Positions 24,072 to 36,371 of a DNA stretch of 64,000 nt are shown in pieces; position 1 is the first letter of the stretch; the number at the start of each line of letters is the position of its first letter. The position numbers and the translations under genes were made by a program. The notes under the pieces are model-generated. The model was not told where the DNA came from and did not search any database. It saw only the letters and a program-made list of their open reading frames with translations. Origin of the DNA: Pleodorina starrii. Lineage: Eukaryota > Chlorophyta > Chlorophyceae > Chlamydomonadales > Volvocaceae. Location of the stretch: assembly GCA_030267565.1 (NCBI GenBank), contig BRXU01000001.1:8504501-8568500 (forward strand), in the 5' to 3' direction.

Positions 24072-27000
24072 ATGTCGTCCCGGCTCTGTCGTTCGCCAGG
24101 GATCTTCGATACTTGCCGCTCTAGGAGGAAGTAAACCACTTGAGTTCAACTGTAACCATCCTGCTGGCTTGGGCTCTAGATATCTAGGATTGCACAGGCT
24201 ACGTCTCTACCTCCAACTGTCAGCACCGACCGCAGTGTCCAGTGCGCGCATCCCTTGCGGCCCCCTGACATACCCCTGCCTTTTATGACACAGCTCGGCA
24301 CCTGTGTGCCGTATCGCGCTCCGAGGCGCCCCCCACTCCACCCCGGCAATCCCGAACCATTTCCTCGCGCCGCTGCCCGCAACCCCCCTCTCCGCTCCCC
24401 GCCCCCGCAAAGCCCTATAAAACCAACCCGGCGGAAGCAAACGCACCACCTGCACTCTTAACGGCTACCGAACCTCCGCCTGCCCTTTCAACGCTTGGCC
24501 CAAACCCAGATGCGCAGGTCTCGCCCTCGCCCCAGGACACTGCTGCCCCCAGCCCCGCTGCCAGCCCCTCCTTGCTCCAGCGCGCGCTCGCCGGCTCCCC
24601 CGAGTGGGCCGGCTTCCTGGGCACCCTGGCCAACAGCGGCGCTCTCACGGGGACCCTGCTGGACGGAATCCACTCGCGGATGAGACTGCAGGCGGGTGCT
24701 GCTGCGGACCCGGGGCGGCGGCCGGGAGGGCGGTTGCTGAGGGAACGGGTTTACAGGGGAGTTGGAAACTCTGAGAACCGCCGCCTGGTGCGGTCCGCAT
24801 CGGAAGGATACTGTCGTGACCAAAGGGGCACAAAAGGGTTGTGGTTGTTGTGGCGATCTTCGTGGTTCCTGCGGCGATTGCGCCGGGTGTTGTTGGTGTT
24901 GTTGTTTGGGGCCCTGGATGTCCGTGCGGCCGTCGACGGGGCATGGGAGCTGGGAAGGAAACCTCCGCTACCAGCGCGCAGGCATGCTCTCACTCTCACC
25001 CACAAGCTGCGGATTCCCCCCATGCCCCCCGCCGCGCCTTGCGCCTCCCGCCATCGCACACGTAGGTGTACGACACGGCCCCCATCGTGCTGGGCGGCCT
25101 CAAGACGTCGCTTGCGGTACCGCCCCTTCTGGCGCTGTTCTACGTGGTACTCGGCTCCCTGCACCCCCTGATGGGTGGGTGGGCTAGGGGTTCGGAGATG
25201 GACTTTCGGGAAGGCTCGGGCTGGGCTGGGCGGGGCTAGGCTGTGTGTTTATGCCGCAGCGAGACGACGTGTGGGGGGGCGGAGCGGGACGGAGCGGGGC
25301 GGGACGGGACGGGTGGGGCGGGACGGGACGGGGCGGGACGGGACGGGACGGGGTGGAATGGGGTGGGTGGCGCTCATCGACGGTACACAGTGGGGCGGGG
25401 CGGGGCGCGGTGCTGGGGGGCGTCATAAACGGGGAGTCTGGAGCCAAATCAAGGACTGCGGAAGGGACTGATGGCTGGGCCCAAGGAGCGCGCCGGCCCG
25501 AGCCCGGGCCTCTGGGCCTCCGGCCTCCGGATGTCCGCCCACGCCTTCGCGATCCATGCGGGACGCGCTCACCACCACGGCCATAGTCCCGGCCACGGCC
25601 CGACGGCGCTGTTGCCGCCGTTGCCATTCGCAGACAACCTGAACCCCTCGCCCGAGACCACGGCGGTGCGATCGCGCTGCAACGACGTGGGCTTTGTGGC
25701 GCTGGCGTTCGGCGTTCTGGCGGCGCTGCTGCAGCTGAGCGCGACGTTGTACGACAATGTGAGCGCGCGCGTGTACAACACGTACGACATGCACGACATG
25801 AAGGATTGTGGGGTGGGATGAAGGATTGTTTGTTTGCTTCCTGCTGTGTTGTGCCGCGCATGCACGACGATTGATCCGTCCGTCAGTGCCATACGGGCTT
25901 GCTTTCGCGACCATTCCGATTACGCGATACGGTACAGCGATCGGGGCAGTTGCAAAGTTGCGAACCCCTCCGCCCGCTTTTCTTCCCTCCCCTCCCCTCC
26001 CCTCCTTGGTCAGCTGCAACCGACAGCGGGCCCCTTTCTCTTAACCATGTGCGTCTCCCTTCGTTCCCCCTCTCTCTGGCCGCACGTACTGCCGTACTGG
26101 CCCTTTGCCTGCCCAGGGTGTGCCGTACTGGCAGATCCACCTGATCCTGGGCTCCGCGGCGTTGCTCAATTGGCGCCTGTTCGACGGCACTCGACAGGTA
26201 GGACCGCCCTTGGGCCCTTAACCCTAAACCCCCTTCCTTCCTCCCACCGGGATCCGGGAATCCGCTCACCTCCCCTCTCCTTCGTGTACTCCCTCACCAC
26301 CAACCGGGGCCCCCCGCCCCGTGGCGAGTAAGCCTGATGTCCCCGACCGACCTGAAAGCCCCCGCTCTTCCGTTACAATCGGAAGACCCTAGGGCAACAC
26401 CTCCCTCCACCCTTTGAGGGGGTGCCATGGTCTGCAACGTCCCTCCCGCTGCTGCTTGTCTGTATCGCTGCTGCTGCTGCTGCGCTTCTGCTGCTTGTCT
26501 GTATCGCACCCGCCACCCCCTCTCTGATCGTGTTACGGTACTCGGTGGCCCCCGCCCCGCCCCGCCCCGCCCCGCCCCGCCCCGCCCCGCCCCGCCCCGC
26601 CCCGCCCCGCCCCGCCCCGCCCCGCCCCGCCCCGCCCCGCCCCGCCCCGCCCCGCCCCGCCCCGCCCCGCCCCGCCCCGCCCCGCTGCAGGGCATCCTCC
26701 TGGCCCTCCTGTGCGGTCTGGGGGCCCCCGCCGCGGAGCTGCTGCTGCTGCAGGTGGTGCCGCTGTGGCACTACCCGCGGGTGAGGGGCTGGGCGGAGGG
26801 GCTGGGCGGAGGGCAACCTGGCATGGACAGGCTAAACAGGGCGTGTGCTGGCCGCCGCCGCCGCCCCCATTGCCAGCAGCAGCAGGTCCGGTGCATGACT
26901 GCCTGCGGGTCCCCGCACGCCCGCGCCCCCTGCGGCTCACACAACCGAAGCCTTCGGACCCCGGCCCTGCCCCCTGCCCACTGCCCACCACGGCACCTCT

Positions 27001-27574
27001 ACCCCCTTTTTCCCCTTTCCCCTTTTTCCCCGTCCCCGTCCCCCTCCGTGCACCAGGCTGACCTGGGCGGCGCCTTCGTGTCCTGGGTGTTTTGGTGCTA
27101 CTTCTTCTACACTCCAGCCCTGGGCGGCTTGGCTCGGTGGGGCAGGGGCAGCGGAGGGGCTGCAGAGGGTTACGTCCGCTGCGGGGTACAGCCGCGTCCA
27201 GCCGCGTCGTCGTCCCCCGGTCCCCGTCCGGGATGTGTGCCCCTGAGCCGCACGGCAACCCTACGTAGTTTCGGCACATCACGACGTTTGCCGGGGTGGG
27301 GTTCGTTTGCGTCTCTTGCGTGCAGCCTTCCTTGCATCCCTTCCCTCCCCGCTTTCCTCTTCCTTCCCGCTTTCCTCTTGCTCCCCGCCCTCTTGCTTCT
27401 GATCGCTTCCGCCTTCCGCTGCATTGCAGGTATCTTTGGTCCACGATGCGCGAGGCGGAGCTGTGGCAGGCGGAGTCGGGGCGGGGGGCCGCTGCTGCCG
27501 CTGCTGCTGCTCCCGCCGCCGCCGCCGGGACAACGGAGGAGACGGGAGACGCGCCGTCGAAAGGAGGGCGGTAG
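24072..27574 (+). CDS. polytopic membrane protein, INSIG-like
   Basis: INSIG proteins are ER membrane proteins that hold SCAP and HMG-CoA reductase in sterol feedback. Exons: 24072-24130 (tentative), 24553-24691, 25066-25174, 25634-25758, 26117-26197, 26691-26780, 27057-27136, 27430-27574 (about 275 residues). From exon 3 on, phases are forced. Family-like landmarks in order: LGGLKTSLAVPPLLALFYVV then LGSLHPLMDN (INSIG has ...VPP... then a YPC-D motif); DVGFVALAFGVLAALLQLSA; LYDN; HLILGSAALLNWRLFDGTRQ (INSIG: L-WW-FDRSR); LWHYPR; and SWVFWCYFFYTPALGGLARY (INSIG: SW-PC-FF...GNIGR). The C-terminus is soluble and Ala-rich. The first exon, ATG 24072, is one phase-compatible choice, and the frame before 24553 is also open and coding-like. 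Exon 2 must use a GC donor (CTGCAG|GCGGGT). It could be another polytopic family of similar topology. Confidence 0.6.
25262..25400. repeat. GGGAC/GGGGC pentanucleotide-rich intron segment
   Basis: Imperfect tandem GGGAC, GGGGC and GGAGC units fill part of the intron between 25175 and 25633 of the INSIG-like gene. Confidence 0.8.
26550..26684. repeat. (CCCCG)27 perfect pentanucleotide repeat
   Basis: Twenty-seven perfect CCCCG units end just 6 bp before the CTGCAG acceptor of exon 6 of the INSIG-like gene, where the polypyrimidine tract would be. The minus strand is runs of four G and can form G-quadruplexes. The repeat reads open in several frames, which produces false open frames. Confidence 0.98.
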
Positions 27575-28633
27575 TCGTCTCAGCTGCGAATCTGCGCGAG
27601 CACCTGCCATTCATCCGGTGGTGTGAGCACCAGTCAGCTGCTGAGCTTCGAACCTCATGCGGCAAGTAGTTTAAGAAACGCATATGCGGGGGTGCCCACC
27701 ACAGGGCATCTCTGCTGGCTCGTGCCTCTGCCCTGGCGCGGGCTCGGCACGTCGGCCGGCAGCTGGCTCGTGACATGGCAGTGCTGGTACGGTATTAGTC
27801 ATGGTGGTTGCGGCGGTTGCAGTACGCTCCTTCCACGTCCTCCCAACGGGCGGTCAGGTGGCACCGCGGATGGGGGAAGACAGGGCCCTTTGCACTCTTG
27901 TGAAGGTGCAGGGGCTGTTCCCTTCTGCAGTAACACCTGCGGCCACTCAGCGCTTGTTTTTTGTCTGTTAGCTGTTGCAGGGCTGCGCACCCGCATCGTG
28001 GTTCGAGAGTCGAGGTGCGGTAGGGTAGGGTAGGGAGTCGAGCCGCGTAAGCCTGGGTTGTTGTTGTTGGTTGTTGGGGTGGCGGTAGGCTCCGGTGATG
28101 CTGAGTGAGTCAGCCGGGTGGTGCTCGATCGGGCAAAGGAAGACGAGGGAGGCTGGGAAGAGAGTGCCCCGGAAAACTGGCAAACAGTGGGAACCAGCTG
28201 GGCTGGATTGGACTGGAGTGGACTCTGGAGTTGTGCGCCACCACGGCCACCGCTGCACCCATCCTGAGCGTTTGTGCACCACCGCTGTGCGGCGGCGGCG
28301 GGCGCGGGCGCGGGCGCGGGAGTGAGAACCCGCTGTCCCGAAACGGAAGACCTTGCACACACACCAAACCACCCAAGCGCACCGGGGCGCACGCTGCACA
28401 CACTGCCATGCTGCCCGCGGTCGTCTGTCATCGCGGTGGTTGGGGAGCCAGGAGACCTTGCCTCATACGCTCCTACCCGCACAGCAAGCACACGAGCAGG
28501 ATATGGGCTTGAGTTTAAATTGCTCCTAAGCCTCCAAGCGCCGTTGCAAAGCTGCCGAGGTAGCGCTCGCTTATCCTCAGATTCCTCAGGGCGAGCGGCA
28601 ACTTCTCATCTTAAAATGAAACCTTTCCGTTCG

Positions 28634-28638
28634 TTACA
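28634..28638 (-). terminator. TGTAA polyadenylation signal (minus strand), BiP gene
   Basis: TTACA in CGTTACAATATAGG, about 925 nt past the BiP stop, in a locally AT-rich patch. Confidence 0.45.
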
Positions 28639-29350
28639 ATATAGGGTCTTTCCGTTCGTTACCAGGTGGGGGTGTACCGGGTCCCCGGTTCCCCGCAGAT
28701 TGCCCCCCACCCTGGAGTCCACGCCGCTTCCACCAGTGCCCCGGCACCCAGATCCAGCCGCACGTGAGATGCGCCAGCGCGTGCGTGCAGTACATCCGTA
28801 CTACTCCTGTGCGGCCCGTTATCCATTACCCGTCGCCGCCCGTCCTCGCCAGTCGCCACATTGAGACATTGTTCGGCGGCTTTTCGACGTCACACCACGA
28901 GTCCAGCTATGGCTGTTTGTTCGCGCCGACCCTTTGGGGTCATCTCCATCCGCGCATGCAGCGAGTCAATAGCAGTGAGTCAATACCACTGACTCACTCA
29001 CTTTCTCACTCACTCGGTGTTCATCAACGCAGCGACTTGGTGTTGTTAGGGTCTGCCTCATCCCATGCATCCCCCTCCCGGTGAAACCGCCGCACGCACG
29101 CCCCGTACGGCATCACTGAATCCGTGATGCGAGAGTCCCGGGGACTGCCTGCCTGTCTGCCTGCCTGCCTGCTTTCTGTTCCATTCGCCCTAACCACTGC
29201 AAACACTTCCCGCATACCGGGTATTCATTTTTCAAGAGCTCGTCCTCAGCGGTGCCTCAAGAGCTGTCCTCGAATACGCACAAGGGACAAGGCCACACTA
29301 GCCCAGCAAAACCCCCCCTGGGGGGGGGGGTTCTGATTTGATACCGTTTA

Positions 29351-29410
29351 CGGGCTCCGGCCTATACGTGGATAACCCCCCGGGCTCCGGCCTATACGTG
29401 GATAACCCCC
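29351..29410. repeat. perfect 30-bp tandem duplication
   Basis: The unit CGGGCTCCGGCCTATACGTG followed by GATAACCCCC occurs twice back to back (29351-29380 and 29381-29410) in the presumed BiP 3' UTR. Confidence 0.97.
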
Positions 29411-29561
29411 CCCCCACACACACACACATACGCGGAGACTCAATCCTAGGATTCGAGGATTCGAGGCGGCGGCACAACGATCGGCCTGCGTGTGACAAAA
29501 GACGGCCGCGCTGCTGTCAAACAAGAAAGGAAACCCCGACAGAGTGTTGTCCGTTCAGACT

Positions 29562-32500
29562 TCAGAGCTCATCGTGGTCGCCCAAGTCCTCCGAGTCGTC
29601 ACCGCCGCCGGCCCCGCCGCTCTGCTGGTACACCCGCGAAATGATGGGGTTGCACACATCCTCCACCTCCTTGAGCTTCTCCTTGTAGTCGTCGACATCT
29701 GCAGTCGGAACAAACGTCGTCGGAACAAACGTCAGCGAGCAGCGAAGGATGGACGGTGGGGGCTCGGCCATAGATGGATGGATGGATGGATAAAGATAGG
29801 CGGGCGGGGACATTTGACTTGGATTGGTTACGGTAGCAGTAGCAGATGCCCGAGGGTTGGCGGTTGATGAGCTCAGGCACGCACTCACACCAACGCTGCC
29901 GTCAAGTCGCATACGGATACACACACGGCACGGCACAGCACGGCAGGCGGTCTCTCAGCACAACCGTACAAGCTGAGTACCCGTCGCGCACCGATACCCA
30001 TCTATCTAACCCGCCGCACCAGCAATCCAAACCTTTCCCTTCCCAACACTCGCAAATGCGAGCGGGCGGGCCAAAACCCCAAACCAACCAACCAAAAATC
30101 CAACACCAACCAACCCACCAGAATCCCTCCCAACCAAATGTCGTACCTGCATCCGGGTTCTCGTCTAGCCACTCCAGCCCCTCCTTGACAGCCGCAGCGA
30201 CCAGCTCCCGATCCTCCTCCTCCAACTTGTCCTTGAGCTTGTCCTCTACGCTGCTCTTCATGTTGTAGCAGTACGACTCGAGCGCGTTGCGCGCGTCCAC
30301 CTTGGCTCGGAACGCCTTGTCCGCCTCCGCGAACTGCTCCGCCTCAGCCACCATGCGCTCAATCTCCTCAGCGCTCAAGCGGCCCTTCTCGGCGGTGATG
30401 GTGATGCGCTCCTTCTTGCCGGTGCCCTTATCCTGCGAGGAGAAAGGGGGGGAGGAGGAGGGAGGGAATCAAAGGGGGATTGGAGGGGTGGAGGGAGGGA
30501 AGCGGAGGGGTGTTGTTGACAGCTGCGGCACACGCTATTCCACACGCCCTCTCAATCCACGCAGTCCTCCCTTTACCCGTGGCCTCCAGCGCTCCCTGCC
30601 ACCCCGCCACCCACCACACACACACATCCCCGCCGCTCGCGGCCGCAACGCCTCCCCGTTTCCACCGCCATCCCCATCTACCGGTCCACCGGTGACTCCA
30701 AAAGAACACCTTGCACCCGCAACCCTCTTCCCGAATCTTCGGCTCTCCCAGGGCCCCTATGTCCTAAACTCGCCTTTACCTCCCTCCCCCTTCCACCCTA
30801 ATGCACCCACCTGCGCTGACACCGTGAGGATTCCGTTGGCATCCACCTCGAAGGTGACCTCAATTTGGGGCGTGCCGCGCGGCGCCGGCGGGATGCCGTT
30901 CAGGTCGAACTGCCCCAGCTTGTGGTTGTCCTTGGTCATGGCGCGCTCACCCTCGAAAACCTGAAGCGGAAGGGGCACAGTGGGGGAGGGGCCCGAGCGG
31001 GGGGGGATTGAATCAAGAGGGTAGGAGAGGGGTGAAAAGAGTGGAGCAGGGACGCACCAACATCAACTTGCCATGTGTCCATCCAACGGCTCCATCCAGT
31101 AAGTGATAGCTAGCCATCACGCACGCAGACAGCCCAGCCCAGCCCAACCCAGCCTAGGCCATGGTGGTGGCTCTGCCCTTCTAAGGGCCAGAAGCCCACT
31201 GTAACACCACCACCATCACCACCATTTGGAACAACACCAGACCGCTAATTAGTTATTAATGGCTGGGTTCAAACACATGCACACACATACACAAAACACA
31301 CACACACACACACATTCCCACATTCCCCCAGACGCACCCGGATGCTGACGGTTTGTTGGTTGTCCGCGTAGGTTGAGAAGGTCTGCGCCTTCTTGGTGGG
31401 GATGACGGAGTTGCGGGGGATGAGTTTGGTCATGACGCCGCCGGCCGTCTCGATGCCGAGGGAGAGGGGGGTGCGGTCGATCACAATGACCGAGTCCAAA
31501 TTGGCGCTGCCTGGGGAGGGGAGGGGAGGGGAGGGGCGGGCGAGGGGGTGGGTGGGTGGGACGGATGTGGAGTCCTTCGGCCCTCTCTCCAGCGATGGGC
31601 TGGCGCCTGAGGCTCCCTCGCATCCGAGATAACCCATTTGCCACAGGCCCAAAGCCCGCCCTCAGTTCGCCCCGAACACGTCTCCGTTTCAGCGTATCGG
31701 CGTCCATCGCCGCTGCCACGCAAATCCTTGCCAGCGCCCAGAATAAAAGCCCGGACCCTCTCCGCTCCAAATCCGAAAGCCCGGAGATGAACGGAAGTAC
31801 GGAACAGCAAAGCCCGCCAACCCGACCTGCGCATACCCGCCCTCCCCGCCCGCTCCCTCGGCAACAAACCTCACCCTCTCCGCCCAGGATGCCGCCCTGC
31901 ACGGCAGCGCCGTACGCCACGGCCTCGTCGGGGTTGACTCCCTTGTTGGGCTCCTTGCCCTCGAAGAACTCCCTGAGCAGCTCCTGCACCTTGGGAATGC
32001 GAGTGGAGCCGCCCACCAGCACAATCTCGTCGATCTCCGACTTCTTCAGACCGGCGTCCTCCAGGGCCTGGAGGTGCACGAGGCGGGGGGCGGGGCGGAG
32101 CAGGGTTTGGCGGGGATGGCGGGGCGGGAGCCGGGGAGAGAGGCGCGGGAGCCGGGGAGAGCGAGGGCGGTAGGCGAGGGCGAGGAGGTGGACAAGGCAG
32201 GAATGGCGAGGGCGAGGGGGCTCGGCAGGAGCTGAGTGGGGGAAAAGGCAGCGGCCGGTGGGCGGGGTGCTTGGATGGCTGACTGATGGCGCTCTGTTCG
32301 TTTAAGGTGGAGTCCTGCCAAGCCAGCATCCTCCTCCGCAGTCCGCCATTACCTTCTTGACGGGTCCCATGGTCTTCTTGAAGAGGTCCATGTTGAGCTC
32401 CTCGAAGCGAGCGCGGGTCAGCGGCTCAGACAGGTCAACACCCTCGGCTAGGGACTCGATCTCCACACGGACCTGAGCAACGGGTACCGGTAGGTAGCGG

Positions 32501-34912
32501 GGGGGGGCCAGGCGGGCGGGCGGGGGGGGGTGGGTGGGAGGAGGGCGGACGGGCGCACGCAGGGCAGAGGCGGTGAGCGGGGAAAGGGGGCTTGGGACAG
32601 GTGCGAAGCAGCGCAGGAAATCGGCGGCCACGACTGAGGGCGGGCGGGTGGGCGGGCGGGCGGGCGGGCGGGTCGCGGCCGCAGCTGGAGGGCATCTGGG
32701 GCCGGTTGAAACACCGGCGCTGTTACGGAGAATGTCGTTACATTACATAAGGGTGAAGGACTGCCGTCGTGCAGTAGTACAAGGGCACAGACATGTGACG
32801 CGGGCGCCCACCTGCCCGCGCACAGCGCCCGCGCAAGTGTGTGCATACCCCCGCCCCGCCACGCCCCACCCCCGCCCCCCGCCTACAAGTGGTTTTTGGG
32901 TTTGGCTGCCTACCTGGTGCTGGCTGGACAGGGCACGCTTGGCGCGCTCGGCCTCACGGCGGAGCTTCTGCAGGGCGCGGGCGTCGCCGCTGATGTCCTT
33001 CTTGAACTTCTTCTTGATAAGCTTGATGAAGTACTCCATGACGCGCTGGTCTGCGTGTGGGTGTGGGTGCAGGTAGGAGGGCGCGAGGTTACACAAGGGG
33101 GAGTTATGCCTTTCCCAGGATGGGTGCGGCAACTTTACGACATGGTACGGCGCGCGCGCGGGCAACGCCGCGAGGCGGAGGTGGCTGGACGGCGCCCTGC
33201 GCGTTTGAGACATCCACACGCGCCCTCGAGCCGCCCCCCTAACCCCCGAACAGCCCCGCTGCGGCCCTCACCGAAGTCCTCTCCGCCCAGGTGGGTGTCC
33301 CCGCTGGTGGCCAGCACCTCGAACACGCCGTTGTCGATTGTGAGCACGGAGACGTCGAAGGTGCCGCCGCCCAGATCGAACACCAGGATGTTCTGCTCGC
33401 CTGAGGAAGAGGTAACCGTGGGAGGAGAGGAGCGAGCGAGTGAGATAAGAGGGAAAGGAGCGAAAGAGGACGCGACGGCCTGCGGGGAAGGTACCTGTGG
33501 GATAAGGAAAATGATACTGTGGGAGGAGGGGGGATAGAAAACAGTCCAAAGGAGGCCTAAGGGGCCTAACCAGTCAGGAGCTGCAAACCCACCCACCCAC
33601 CCACCTCCCTTCCTGTCCAGGCCGTACGCGATGGCCGCCGCGGTGGGCTCATTCAGGATGCGCATCACCTCCAGACCGGCGATAGTGCCCGCGTCCTTGG
33701 TGGCCTGTCGCTGCGCGTCGTTGAAGTAGGCGGGAACCGTGACGACCGCGTGCTTGACGGTGCGGCCCAGGTAGGCCTCCGCGGTTTCCTTCATCTTCTG
33801 CAGGATCATGGCGGAGATCTCCTCGGGGCTGAAGATGCGAGCCTCGCCGCCGCTGCCGACATCGACGGAGATGTACGGCTTGCCGTTCTTCTCGACGATG
33901 TCGTACGACACGAGCTTGCGGTCGCGCTGCACCTCCTTGTCCTCGAACCTGGTTGGTCGGGATTGGTCGGGTTGGGCCGGGATTGGTCGGGATTGGTCGG
34001 GATTGGTCGGGTTAGGCGGAGTAGGGCGATTTGGGCCGTCCCTGGCCTTGGCCTTGGCCCTGTCAAAGCAGCCCCAGGCGCACCCAATGCCAGGCTGCAC
34101 ACCCCCCGGCTCAGTTGAGCCTCCTTCGTTTACTAAGCCGCATCCAGCAGAAAAAGATTCCCATGAAACCAGCAGCTCCCCCATCTGCCTGGACACTGCA
34201 ATGGCCTTCCTGCCATGTACGACACACACTGTACGACACGCCCGTACAAGGCATACACACACGCCGCGTGCACCTCGCATGTACCTGCGGCCGATGAGTC
34301 GCTTGACGTCGTAGATGGTCCGCTTGGGGTTGATTGTGGCCTGGTTCTTGGCCGCATCGCCCACCAGCCGCTCGTCGTCAGTGAAGGCAACGTACGACGG
34401 CGTGATTCGGTTGCCCTGGTCGTTGGCAACGATCTCCACGCGCCCGTTCTTGAACACGCCCACACACGAGTAGGTTGTGCCCAAGTCGATACCGATGACG
34501 GGACCCGTCACGGATTCCGCCGCCGCGGCGGCGGCGGCGGCCGCGGGGGCGGGTGCGAAGGCGAGGGCGAGTGACAGTACGAGGACCAAGCAAGCTGAGG
34601 AGGCGGCGGCCGCGGCGAAGTTTGAAGATGCGGAGCCGCCTGTGGGATCGGGTTGTGGGCATGCGTGATCGGAGGGCGTGAAATGTTGATGGTTATGGAG
34701 CTGAGTGGAGTGATGGGCACAGGCGAGGCCGGCGCCCGCCCGTGCGTCGTCCGCCAGTATTGGGGGGCAGGAAGGCTGGAGGGCGACAAGGTATTGCGTA
34801 CACAGCTGTGGTCACCCTGAACAGTAAGGACAACAGCAAGGGCAAAACCTCCTTGTGTATGATCCTTACATGACACAGAGGCGTGCGGATTGCGCCTGCT
34901 CCGTTGCGCCAT
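29562..34912 (-). CDS. BIP: BiP, ER lumenal HSP70 chaperone
   Basis: ATP-driven chaperone for ER import, folding and the unfolded-protein response. Exons (minus): 34912-34870, 34639-34285, 33948-33605, 33400-33272, 33050-32914, 32472-32353, 32067-31875, 31510-31338, 30960-30811, 30432-30147, 29698-29562; all phases agree and give 688 residues. The leader [14 protein letters not shown] precedes a hydrophobic run ([17 protein letters not shown]), a signal peptide. ATPase motifs: [87 protein letters not shown]. Substrate domain: [20 protein letters not shown] and [20 protein letters not shown]. The C-terminus is GDHDEL, an HDEL-type ER retention signal, which separates it from cytosolic and plastid HSP70s. 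The signal peptide spans the first intron, which supports the 43-bp first exon (ACCATGGCG start context). Confidence 0.95.
33951..34020. repeat. 10-bp tandem repeat in a BiP intron
   Basis: Seven units close to GATTGGTCGG follow each other in the intron between BiP exons 2 and 3, directly next to the exon 3 acceptor (minus strand). Confidence 0.9.
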
Positions 34913-35854
34913 GGTTGGTTGGCTCAACGGCAAGGGTTGTCTGCTTGGCTTACTGTTGAAGCGGTTTTCTACAAAGCGGAACGCTGCAGTTTGGAACACT
35001 CACAGAATTGAGATTGATTGAAGCTTGTTTGCTGGAGTAAAGTGAGCTACACTGAAGTAGCAGGGCGTTGGCGAGTTCGTTGACAGGTTTGGCGCCGTGT
35101 CCCGAGACAGCAAACACGGACACCCTGTCGCAGTTTCCCTGACGAGGTGTCCAAATGCGAGCGTCAACTTGAAATTTGTGCGTTGTTCCCCGGCTTCGTC
35201 CACCTATATTAGTATATTAAGAGCAACCGCAAGGCCGCTCAACTCCTCGCAGCATAACGCACAAATCAGCGCCTATCAGCGTGCCTCGGCCTGTGCCGCA
35301 GCGATGAACTTGGTTTACATAGTTTAATGTCTCGAAGAGTAATTATAAGACGTTGATACTTTTTTGCTTGCAGCCGCGCACCAGGTGAGCCGTTCACTTT
35401 TTCGACCATTCCGCAACGCAGTCTACCGTAGCCTGGCCAGACAATCGTCGTCGGACAACATATCTTCAATTTTAATGATGCCTATTCGGTCGTGTCATGG
35501 ACCCTGACTCTGGGGCAAAGCAAAAGGCGCCTTCTCGGGAATTGCATCGGCACGAGACTGGCGCAGGAAAAGAAGTTGCCATGCACTTTGCCGCCACAGG
35601 TACATCATACTGCGATAAATACATGCTAAGATTCGGGTATCGAGCTCATCGTCAATTGTAACAGCTCCCACACGACGAGTCGATCTCGGAGCGGAGCCTT
35701 GGCGCGAGAAACCAGCTGAACATTGCTGCACATCGCTGCACCGGAGCCAGCGACTAGGTAGACACACATAATATATTAATGTTGCAAGGCTCCAGGGGGG
35801 CTGCAGTACTGAAATAGGTTGATGCAGTAGTGCACCCAGGGGGTAGGGACATGC
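34913..35854. promoter_or_regulatory. intergenic region upstream of BiP
   Basis: It holds the BiP promoter (minus strand) and the start region of whatever lies at 35855. It is AT-richer than the genes. An AT patch (CTATATTAGTATATTAAG, about 35204-35221) could be a TATA-like element for BiP, with a leader near 270 nt. I could not find a clean heat-shock element or ER-stress element by eye. Confidence 0.4.
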
Positions 35855-36371
35855 ATGAACGGCGAGCCCGCCAATAAGAGGGCCAAGCCAGGTCCAAAAC
35901 CTGGAGTGGTCGGCAGCCAGTTTAACAGCCATGGAAGGTACGGTATTGCGAAAAGAACAATCGGGTGGCGAAGGACGGCGTGCATCCACTGGCCTCCCCC
36001 TCGGTTGCCAACACGGAGGCGGCTGGGCCAGACAAGCCACCTGTGGGTGCATGCAGGGGCGGCTACGACGGAGCGACACAGCGGAAGACAGCGTTTGGCA
36101 GACTAGGGAGCTGGAGGATTCACTGCAGATCATTGAAGGGGACGGAGCAGGAGGACAGGAGGAGCAGGCGCCCTTCGTCCAGCAGGCCATGAACCAGGGC
36201 CTGTTGGCAACCGAGGAGCAGGCCAGCCCGGCATCCGTGCAGGCCTCGCTGCAGCAGTGCTTTCCCTGGTCGGTTCGTCTGGAGCAAGGGCCCGATGGCG
36301 CTAGACGAGGGGCAGAAGGAGAGGTCGTACAGGGTTGGGGCCACTTAAGACGTCTGCAGAGGGGATTCTGA
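35855..36371 (+). CDS. possible hypothetical gene, structure unresolved
   Basis: No family is recognised. A plus-strand ATG at 35855 gives MNGEPANKRAKPGPKPGVVG, with a basic NLS-like start. After about 35940 coding-like sequence appears in other plus frames: VAKDGVHPLASPSVANTEAA from about 35966, then TRELEDSLQIIEGDGAGGQE and PFVQQAMNQGLLATEEQASP up to a stop at 36371. A TGTAA at 37020 would give a 650-nt 3' UTR. Against this, the minus strand of the same stretch also has good codon use (an ATG at 36344 reading MAPTLYDLSFCPSSSAIGPL, and a hydrophobic frame at 35985-35776, FAIPYLPWLLNWLPTTPGFG). It could be a gene with small introns, a gene on the other strand, or a decayed copy. Confidence 0.25.

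Larger units (their letters stand above)
27575..29561. other. convergent 3' regions of the INSIG-like gene (+) and BiP (-)
   Basis: Nearly 2 kb between two converging stop codons. TTACA (minus-strand TGTAA) at 28634 probably ends the BiP transcript. I found no plus-strand TGTAA for the INSIG-like gene here. A perfect 30-bp direct duplication lies at 29351-29410. No coding exon supported. Confidence 0.45.

Noticed and set aside
24414..24421. TATAAAA as the TATA box of the INSIG-like gene
   Set aside because: It lies inside an open, coding-like frame that joins exon 2, and no in-frame ATG follows it; left unassigned.
26427..27626. Very long open frames through the CCCCG repeat on both strands
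   Set aside because: Produced by the pentanucleotide repeat being open in several frames; the real exon 26691-26780 lies within.
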